Of a stretch of 11,035 nucleotides of DNA, positions 5,573 to 11,035 are shown in pieces. Every line of letters begins with the position of its first letter. Position 1 is the stretch's first letter. The translations under genes and the position numbers were made by a program. Below the pieces are notes generated by a model. It had not been told where the DNA came from. It worked only from the letters and a program-made list of their open reading frames with translations, and ran no database searches. Origin of the DNA: Spirochaetota bacterium (lineage in GTDB: Bacteria; Spirochaetota; Spirochaetia; Treponematales; Breznakiellaceae); assembly GCA_023398155.1 (NCBI GenBank), contig JAEWSV010000208.1:1-11035 (forward strand), read 5' to 3'.

Positions 5573-6001
5573 GTGGAGACGATCAACCGAATCGAACTGG
5601 CCGACGAAACGACCTACCCGGACGACGAAGTGTTGCGGGGCGTACTGGGCGACGCCTTCGGAGCTTACGGCGCTCTTCTGGGACTCTACGAAAAGCACGG
5701 TATGGAATACGGGTGGCGCTACTATAGGGACGGCAAGGCGTGGCTCTGCAAAGTCCAAAAGAAGAAGAAGACGGTGGTCTGGATGTCGGCGTGGAAGGGT
5801 TTCATGCAGGCCGCCGTCTATTTTCCTGAACGGAATATCGATGAGGTGCTCTCCCTCGATCTCCGCGAAACGATAAAAGACAGGATACGGAGCACGAAAA
5901 ACACGGGAAAATCGCGACCCTGCATTTTCGAGGTCAGGGACGAGGCAGTCCTCGGGGATTTGGAAAAGGTGATGCGTTTCAAGATGGCGGTATCGCGCTA
6001 G
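5573..6001 (+). CDS. DUF3788-like small protein of unknown function
   Basis: A 142-residue soluble protein with no signal peptide or membrane segment. It resembles the DUF3788 family: an N-terminal ETTYPDDEVLRGVLG helix, then YGWRYYRDGKAWLCKVQKKK with an aromatic, basic core, a VVWMSAWKGFMQAAVYF beta region, and a C-terminal helix ending EKVMRFKM. Family function is not established; the fold is usually described as a small alpha-beta domain without catalytic annotation. I prefer the GTG start at 5573 because AGGGA lies 6 nt upstream and the product then begins where relatives usually do; an ATG at 5528 would add 15 residues (MPRTRRSILSVQGTA). The gene lies 77 nt after rfuD with no terminator between, so co-transcription is possible but unproven. 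Its G+C is only about 50% in sampled stretches, far below its neighbours. Confidence 0.75.
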   Translation: METINRIELADETTYPDDEVLRGVLGDAFGAYGALLGLYEKHGMEYGWRYYRDGKAWLCKVQKKKKTVVWMSAWKGFMQAAVYFPERNIDEVLSLDLRETIKDRIRSTKNTGKSRPCIFEVRDEAVLGDLEKVMRFKMAVSR

Positions 6002-6049
6002 AGCGGTTTTCTGGTCCTCGCGCCTTGCCCCGGCATCGCCGAAACCGCT
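6002..6049. repeat. Perfect 8-bp inverted repeat upstream of purL
   Basis: AGCGGTTT (6002-6009) and AAACCGCT (6042-6049) are exact reverse complements, centres 40 bp apart, close to four helical turns. The right arm overlaps a possible -10 element. It may be a split operator for a dimeric or looping regulator, or a stem with a 32-nt loop; no T tract follows, so it is not a standard terminator of the preceding gene, whose stop directly abuts the left arm. Confidence 0.5.
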
Positions 6050-6054
6050 ACACT
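6025..6054 (+). promoter_or_regulatory. Possible promoter of purL
   Basis: TTGCCC (6025-6030) and TACACT (6049-6054) are separated by 18 bp, each matching four of six consensus positions. Expected transcription start is near 6061, leaving a leader of about 20 nt before the purL ATG. The -10 candidate overlaps the right arm of the 8-bp inverted repeat by one base. Moderate to weak support. Confidence 0.35.
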
Positions 6055-6070
6055 CCCCCCATCCCCCCGC

Positions 6071-6076
6071 GAGGAG
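6071..6076 (+). promoter_or_regulatory. Shine-Dalgarno site fixing the purL start
   Basis: GAGGAG lies 5 nt before the ATG at 6082. It rules against the in-frame TTG at 6025, which has no such site and would add 19 unlikely residues rich in Arg and Pro. Confidence 0.8.
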
Positions 6077-6081
6077 TGCCC

Positions 6082-9000
6082 ATGCCCGCCCCGATCCGAC
6101 GCGCGTACGTAGAAAAACGACCAGGCTTCGATACGGAGGCCCTACGTCTCCGGGAGGAGCTCGCCGAGTTCCTGGGCGGCCGCAGGCCCGAGCTCGCCGC
6201 GCTCGAGCGAGTGCGCATCCTGCACCGCTACGACGCGACGAGGCTGGACGCCGATCAGTTCCAGCGGGTCACTGCCCTGGTGTTTTCCGAGCCCCAGTGC
6301 GACGTCGCCCGCATCGGCTCCGGCCTTCCGATTAACGCCGGAGAGCGCGCCTTCGCGATAGAATACCTACCCGGGCAGTACGACCAACGCGCCGATTCGG
6401 CCGAACAGTGCGCGGAACTCGTGGTGGGGGTGAGGCCCCTGGTGCGCACGGCGCGGGTGTACCTCCTCGCGGGCAAGGACGGACGGCTCTCCGACGCGGC
6501 GTTGGACGAAGTCAAAGCCTACCTCATCAATCCCGTGGATTCGCGCGAAGCGTCCCTCGACCTTCCGGAAACGCTTGAGCCGCCGGTCGCCGAGCCTGAG
6601 GCCGTACCCCGGCTCGCGGGCTTCCGCGACGCGGACGACGCGGCCCTCGCCGTCCTCGGCCGCGGCTACGGCCTGGCCATGGCCCTCGACGACCTCCGCT
6701 TCTGCAGGGAGCATTTCCGCGCCGTCGGCAGGGACCCGAGCCTCGCGGAGCTCCGCGTCCTCGATACCTACTGGTCCGACCATTGCCGCCACAGCACCTT
6801 CACCACGGTCCTCGAGAACATCGAGGTGGCTCCGGGGCCCGACGAACGGGACTTGGCGCGGGCCCTGGACCTCTACGAGCGCGTACGGGTCGAACTCTAC
6901 AGCGAAGAAGGCGCGCGGAAGCGGCCGCGGACGCTCATGGACCTGGCGGTCATAGGCGGCAAGGTCCTCCGGAAGCGGGGCCTGCTTGAGGACCTGGAGG
7001 TCTCCGCAGAAATCAACGCCTGCTCCGTCCGGGTGACGGCGGAGCTGGAGGACGGCAGGAAGGAGCCCTGGCTCCTCATGTTCAAGAACGAAACGCACAA
7101 CCACCCGACCGAGATTGAGCCGTTCGGCGGCGCGGCGACCTGCCTCGGCGGGGCCATCCGCGATCCCCTATCCGGCCGCGCCTTCGTCCACCAGGCCATG
7201 CGCGTCACGGGCGGCGCCGATCCACGCGCGCCCCTCTCGGCGACCTTGCCTGGCAAGCTGCCCCAGCTCAAGATCGCGCGAGAGGCGGCCGCGGGCTACG
7301 CCTCCTACGGCAACCAGATCGGGCTGGCCACGGGCCAGGTAGCCGAGTTCTACCACCCCGGCTTCCTCGCCAAGCGGATGGAACTCGGCGCGGTGATCGG
7401 CGCGGTACCGGCCTCCTGGGTCCGCCGCGAAGAGCCGGCGCCGGGCGACGTCGTCCTCCTCGTGGGCGGCGCCACCGGCCGCGACGGCATCGGCGGCGCT
7501 ACGGGGTCTTCCAAGGCCCACACCGACGAATCGGTACGGACGGCAGGCGCGGAAGTCCAGAAAGGCAACGCGGTGGAGGAGCGGAAGATCCAGCGCCTCT
7601 TCCGCGATCCCGCGGTTACGCGGCTCATCAAGCGGTGCAACGACTTCGGCGCGGGCGGCGTCTCCGTGGCCGTGGGCGAGCTAGCCGCCGGCCTCGACAT
7701 CGACTTGGACGCGGTACCCAAGAAGTACGAGGGCCTGGACGGCGTGGAACTCGCGATCTCCGAATCGCAGGAGCGCATGGCCGTCGTAGTCGCCTCGGAA
7801 GACGAGGCCGCCTTCATCGCGTTCGCCGCGGCGGAGAACCTCAACGCCGTGCGGGTGGCCCGGATCACCTCGTCGGCCGAACTGGCCGCCGCGTCGGCCG
7901 GCGCGGCCGTCGCATCAGCCGGCGGCGACGCCGAAGCCGCGCGGCTCCGCATGACGTGGCGCGGCGACGCGATCGTGGACCTCGATCGCGCCTTCCTGGA
8001 CTCCAACGGGGCGAGCCGGTCCGCGACCGCCCGCATGGCGCCCGAACCGGCCGCGGCCACCGATACGGCAGCCGCGGCCGCCGAGCCGGTCGCGGCTTCG
8101 GTCCTCCTCGACCGCCTTGAGCGGGAACTCCGGTCGCTCAGGACCGGGAGCCGCCGCGGCCTCCAGGAACGCTTCGACGGATCGATCGGCGCGGCGTCCG
8201 TCCTCTTTCCCTGGGGCGGCGCCCGCCAAGGCACGCCCGAGGCGGGCATGGCCGCCAAGCTCCCCGCGCTCGGCGCCGACAGCCGCACCGCGAGCCTCAT
8301 GACCTTCGGCTACGATCCCGAGCTCGCGTCCGCGAGTCCCTATCGCGCTGCCAAGGCCGCGATCCGCGAGGCCCTGGCCAAGTTCGCCTGCCTGGGCGGA
8401 GATCCCTTCGCCGCTCGGCTATCGCTCCAAGAATACTTCGAGAAAACTTCGACCCCCGAGGCCTGGGGTAAGCCCCTCCAAGCCCTGCTCGGCGCCTTGG
8501 AAGCCCAGCTCGCCCTCGGCGTCGGCGCAATCGGCGGCAAGGATTCCATGTCGGGGTCCTACCGCGACCCGTCGGGCGGCCGCGAGCTCGCGGTGCCGCC
8601 GACCCTCGTCGCATTCGCTGCGGGCGTCGCGGACGCGGATTCGGTGCGTTCGGGCGCCCTGAGCGGCAAGGTCGGCAACTTGGTCCTCCTCCTCGCCCAA
8701 CCCGACGGGGCGACCCTCAAAGAGCTCGGGACCGACGAATGGGGCGCCTTCCGCGCGAATATGGGAACCCTGGCGGCCCTCTCGAGCCGCCAGGCTGTCC
8801 GCGCGGCCTATCCCGTCGGTCCGGGGGGCGCGGCCGCTTCCCTCGCCCTCATGGCCTTCGGCAACGGGACTGGAGTCGAACTGGACGCGGCGGCGGCCTC
8901 CATCGTCGCGGATGGCGCGCACCACGGCTCCGTGCTGGTCGAGGCGGATGCCGAGGCTTTACGGGGCGAGGAAGTCGCCGCGATCCTCGCGTCAGCCGCG

Positions 9001-10113
9001 TCCGTAGCCGTAGTGGGCCGAACCCTCGCCGAGCCGATCTTCCGCATCGTCGTGGACGCTAATGAAGCGGCCACGCTCGAGCCGGAGGTCGCCGAAGTTC
9101 CGCTCGCCATGCTCCGCCGCGCCTTCGAATATCCCCTGAGCCGCGTCTATCCGCAAACATCGGGCGGAGCGACCGCCGCCGAGCCGACGCTCAAAGGCGA
9201 CGCGCTCGACCTTCCTTCGTGGACCGGGGAAGCCGACGGCTCAGGAACGCCCCCGCGACGCCGCTCCACGGGCCGCGCCGCAGTTTCCGGTACCGCGGCC
9301 GGAGCCGGCGCAGCCGCCCCCCTCGTGGTGCTTCCGACGTTCCCCGGCACCAACTGCGAGTGGGACATGGAGCGGGCCTTCCGGAAGGTGGGGGCCCGCA
9401 CGCGGATCCTCGTCTTCCGCAACCGCACGCGGGAAGACGCGGTCGCGTCATGCGCGGAATTGGCGGAAGCCGTCCGAGAAGCCCAGATCGTGGCGCTCAG
9501 CGGCGGCTTCAGCGCGGGCGACGAGCCCGAAGGCTCAGGCAAGTTCATAGCCAACGCCCTCCGTTCGCCCGCGGTCGCCGCGGCGGTGACCGAACTGCTG
9601 GAAAAACGCGACGGTCTTATGATCGGCGTCTGCAACGGCTTCCAGGCCCTCATCAAGCTCGGCCTCGTACCCTTCGGGAAATACCTGGACGCCGACGCGG
9701 GCTTCCCGACCCTGACCTACAACGCGGTCGGCCGCCACGTGTCCCGGGTGGTGCGTACGCGCGTCATGTCGAACCTTTCGCCCTGGCTCGCCCTGGACGC
9801 CGTCGGCTCCGTCCACGCCATCCCCGTGAGCCACGGCGAAGGCCGCGTCGCGATCTCGGAGACGCTCGGCAGGCAGTTGCTAGCCGACGGCCGAATCGCC
9901 ACGTGCTACGCGGACGCCGAAGGCAGGCCCACCATGGCCGAGCCCGACAACCCCAACGGCTCGGCCTTCGCGATCGAGGGCATGACGAGCCCCGACGGAC
10001 GCGTGTTCGGCAAAATGGGCCACTCCGAACGCGTAGGGGAGAACGTCCTCAAGAATATTCCGGGCGATAAGTACCAGCGCATCTTCGAAGCGGGAGTCGC
10101 GTACTTCCTCTGA
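6082..10113 (+). CDS. purL: Phosphoribosylformylglycinamidine synthase (FGAM synthase), single-chain PurL
   Basis: A 1343-residue cytoplasmic enzyme of de novo purine synthesis that converts FGAR, glutamine and ATP into FGAM, glutamate, ADP and phosphate. Order of parts: N-terminal PurS-like domain from YVEKRPGFD (9-17); linker with DTYWSDHCRHSTF (228-240); first synthetase half with FKNETHNHPTEIEPFGGAAT (334-353) and the GGATGRDGIGGAT loop (462-474); second half with GGKDSMSG (818-825); glutamine amidotransferase from PLVVLPTFPGTNCEWD (1080-1095) with nucleophile Cys1184 in GVCNGFQ and His1314/Glu1316 in GHSERVGEN. The N-terminus and motif spelling resemble the clostridial/streptococcal clade of long FGAM synthases rather than the E. 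coli type (1295 residues). Ala-rich low-complexity stretches sit near 595-625, 650-675 and 1028-1079, probably lineage-specific linkers. Its control looks separate from the rfu operon. All key catalytic residues are present. Confidence 0.96.
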   Translation: MPAPIRRAYVEKRPGFDTEALRLREELAEFLGGRRPELAALERVRILHRYDATRLDADQFQRVTALVFSEPQCDVARIGSGLPINAGERAFAIEYLPGQYDQRADSAEQCAELVVGVRPLVRTARVYLLAGKDGRLSDAALDEVKAYLINPVDSREASLDLPETLEPPVAEPEAVPRLAGFRDADDAALAVLGRGYGLAMALDDLRFCREHFRAVGRDPSLAELRVLDTYWSDHCRHSTFTTVLENIEVAPGPDERDLARALDLYERVRVELYSEEGARKRPRTLMDLAVIGGKVLRKRGLLEDLEVSAEINACSVRVTAELEDGRKEPWLLMFKNETHNHPTEIEPFGGAATCLGGAIRDPLSGRAFVHQAMRVTGGADPRAPLSATLPGKLPQLKIAREAAAGYASYGNQIGLATGQVAEFYHPGFLAKRMELGAVIGAVPASWVRREEPAPGDVVLLVGGATGRDGIGGATGSSKAHTDESVRTAGAEVQKGNAVEERKIQRLFRDPAVTRLIKRCNDFGAGGVSVAVGELAAGLDIDLDAVPKKYEGLDGVELAISESQERMAVVVASEDEAAFIAFAAAENLNAVRVARITSSAELAAASAGAAVASAGGDAEAARLRMTWRGDAIVDLDRAFLDSNGASRSATARMAPEPAAATDTAAAAAEPVAASVLLDRLERELRSLRTGSRRGLQERFDGSIGAASVLFPWGGARQGTPEAGMAAKLPALGADSRTASLMTFGYDPELASASPYRAAKAAIREALAKFACLGGDPFAARLSLQEYFEKTSTPEAWGKPLQALLGALEAQLALGVGAIGGKDSMSGSYRDPSGGRELAVPPTLVAFAAGVADADSVRSGALSGKVGNLVLLLAQPDGATLKELGTDEWGAFRANMGTLAALSSRQAVRAAYPVGPGGAAASLALMAFGNGTGVELDAAAASIVADGAHHGSVLVEADAEALRGEEVAAILASAASVAVVGRTLAEPIFRIVVDANEAATLEPEVAEVPLAMLRRAFEYPLSRVYPQTSGGATAAEPTLKGDALDLPSWTGEADGSGTPPRRRSTGRAAVSGTAAGAGAAAPLVVLPTFPGTNCEWDMERAFRKVGARTRILVFRNRTREDAVASCAELAEAVREAQIVALSGGFSAGDEPEGSGKFIANALRSPAVAAAVTELLEKRDGLMIGVCNGFQALIKLGLVPFGKYLDADAGFPTLTYNAVGRHVSRVVRTRVMSNLSPWLALDAVGSVHAIPVSHGEGRVAISETLGRQLLADGRIATCYADAEGRPTMAEPDNPNGSAFAIEGMTSPDGRVFGKMGHSERVGENVLKNIPGDKYQRIFEAGVAYFL

Positions 10114-10217
10114 CGGTCCAGTCCTGAAACTTTCGTTCCGCCGCGATAGTTTGGTTCTTTGGCGGGCGCGGGAGAATCGGTTTCACGGTTCCCCGACGCG
10201 CCGCGAAGGAGCCTGAA
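10114..10217. other. Intergenic region after purL with imperfect hairpin
   Basis: These 104 bp hold no gene. GGG-AG-AATCG (10170-10179) can pair with CGGTTCCC (10186-10193) around a 6-nt loop and with a 2-nt bulge, but no T tract follows, so a Rho-independent terminator is not supported. A GATAGT at 10145-10150 is a weak -10 candidate without a well-spaced -35. AAGGAG at 10206-10211 is the ribosome-binding site of the next gene. Confidence 0.4.
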
Positions 10218-11035
10218 ATGGCGAAGAAAGTCCTCGTGATCGGGGCGGGTATCGCGGGCCTCGCGGCCGCGAGTTACCTGAGGCGGAACGGATTCGAGAC
10301 GGTGATCTTCGAATCGCAGGCGGCGCCGGGAGGCCTCTGCACCTCCTGGCAGCGGAACGGATTCACTTTCGACGGGTGCATCCACTGGCTCATGGGCTCC
10401 GGCCCTTCGAGCAACCTCCACGCGCTCTGGGAAGAGCTCGGGGCCGGGGACCTGACCTACGTGGAGTGGGCGACCTACATGACGGTGCGTCTCAGGGGCG
10501 GCGACTCTTTCACGGTCTTCACCGATCCGGACGCCTTGGAAGCGGAGATGCTGCGGCTCTCTCCGGAAGACGCGGGCCTCGCCCGCACGATCGCCCGGTG
10601 CGTCCGCGCCGTGAAGAGAATCGATATGCCCGCGGCCTATGACCGGCTCGACGGCGGGGAGATGCTCGCCCTACTCGTGCGCCTCCCCGGAGCCATGGTG
10701 ACGCTCGGTCCCTGGATGAAGAAGCCGGTCGCCGCCCTCGTCGAGCGGATGAAAGGCGAGAAGCTCCGCGAAGCCTTCCGGGCCCTGTTCGGCGACGGCA
10801 TGGCCGACTTCCCCGCGATCGCCCTCTTCATGATGCTCGGTTTCATGGCGAAGAAGTCCTCGGGCTACCCGATCGGCGGCTCGTCGGCCTTCGCGCGGGC
10901 CATCGAAAAGAAATACCTGGACCTGGGCGGCTCGATCCGCTACGGCTGCCGCGTGGACGAAGTCATCGTCGAAGGCGGTTCCGCGGTGGGCCTGCGCGGA
11001 GCGTGGGGCGAAGAGCGCGGAGACTGGGTGATAGC
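10218..11035 (+). CDS. FAD-dependent oxidoreductase, phytoene-desaturase-like, partial (runs off right edge)
   Basis: The first 272 residues are visible. The N-terminus is a classic dinucleotide-binding fold, VLVIGAGIAGLAAASYLRR (5-23), ending in Glu32 (VIFE), which should bind the FAD ribose. This is followed by APGGLCTSWQRNGFTFDGCIHWL (36-58), a segment typical of the NAD(P)/FAD-dependent oxidoreductases related to phytoene desaturase and retinol saturase (COG1233-like). A later motif, YPIGGSSAFARAIEKKYLDLGGSIR (around 217-241), also fits this family. The substrate cannot be read from the sequence; carotenoid desaturation is only one possibility, and no other carotenoid gene is in view. The ATG at 10218 is set by AAGGAG 6 nt upstream. 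No signal peptide is present. It lies 104 nt after purL on the same strand, probably with its own promoter. Confidence 0.85.
   Translation, partial: MAKKVLVIGAGIAGLAAASYLRRNGFETVIFESQAAPGGLCTSWQRNGFTFDGCIHWLMGSGPSSNLHALWEELGAGDLTYVEWATYMTVRLRGGDSFTVFTDPDALEAEMLRLSPEDAGLARTIARCVRAVKRIDMPAAYDRLDGGEMLALLVRLPGAMVTLGPWMKKPVAALVERMKGEKLREAFRALFGDGMADFPAIALFMMLGFMAKKSSGYPIGGSSAFARAIEKKYLDLGGSIRYGCRVDEVIVEGGSAVGLRGAWGEERGDWVI

Noticed and set aside
6002..6049. Intrinsic terminator between the DUF3788 gene and purL
   Set aside because: The 8-bp stem would have a 32-nt loop and is followed by C-rich sequence, not a T tract.
6055..6068. C6-AT-C6 tract as G-quadruplex or i-motif regulator
   Set aside because: Only two tracts are present, so a stable four-stranded structure is doubtful.
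7350..8300. Minus-strand open frame (316 codons) opposite purL
   Set aside because: Low-complexity Ser/Ala/Arg composition and full overlap with conserved FGAM synthase motifs on the other strand.
10170..10193. Intrinsic terminator after purL
   Set aside because: The stem is bulged and no T run follows.

Overview
The window is very GC-rich (by eye about two thirds or more G+C) with tightly packed bacterial genes. The core is a four-gene riboflavin-type ABC importer operon behind an FMN riboswitch. That pairing of a BMP-family binding protein, a tandem ATPase and two permeases under an RFN element matches the rfuABCD system described in Treponema pallidum. Together with a single-chain purL of the clostridial/treponemal kind, it makes a free-living, high-GC spirochaete the best guess for the host. 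This is inference; no rRNA or other phylogenetic marker is present.

Layout. Positions 1-461 (minus strand) hold the start of a multi-pass membrane protein that runs off the left edge. Positions 462-901 have no gene but are full of control elements: GC-rich repeats, a sigma70-like promoter (589-617), an FMN riboswitch aptamer (632-774), a hairpin (782-807) and an intrinsic terminator (836-866). From 902 to 5495 run rfuA (periplasmic riboflavin-binding protein), rfuB (two-domain ATPase), rfuC and rfuD (permeases). Junctions are 4 nt apart or overlap by 8 and 4 nt, so this is one translationally coupled operon. Positions 5573-6001 encode a small DUF3788-type protein whose composition is visibly less GC-rich than its neighbours. 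Positions 6082-10113 encode the single-chain purine enzyme FGAM synthase (PurL), preceded by an 8-bp inverted repeat spanning a possible promoter. From 10218 to the right edge runs the start of an FAD-dependent oxidoreductase of the phytoene-desaturase-like superfamily.

How it works together. When FMN is plentiful the riboswitch aptamer should fold and let the terminator at 836-866 form, shutting off the importer. When FMN is low, alternative pairings that capture the terminator's 3' arm should allow read-through, and RfuA delivers riboflavin to the RfuBCD complex. The purL and oxidoreductase genes look like separate transcription units. I see no mobile element, CRISPR array, tRNA or rRNA. 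I do not see a wholly new system. The most noteworthy points are the hairpin inserted in the riboswitch's P2 loop, the visible switching architecture, a binding protein that lacks the expected lipoprotein cysteine, and a strongly asymmetric pair of ATP sites in RfuB.
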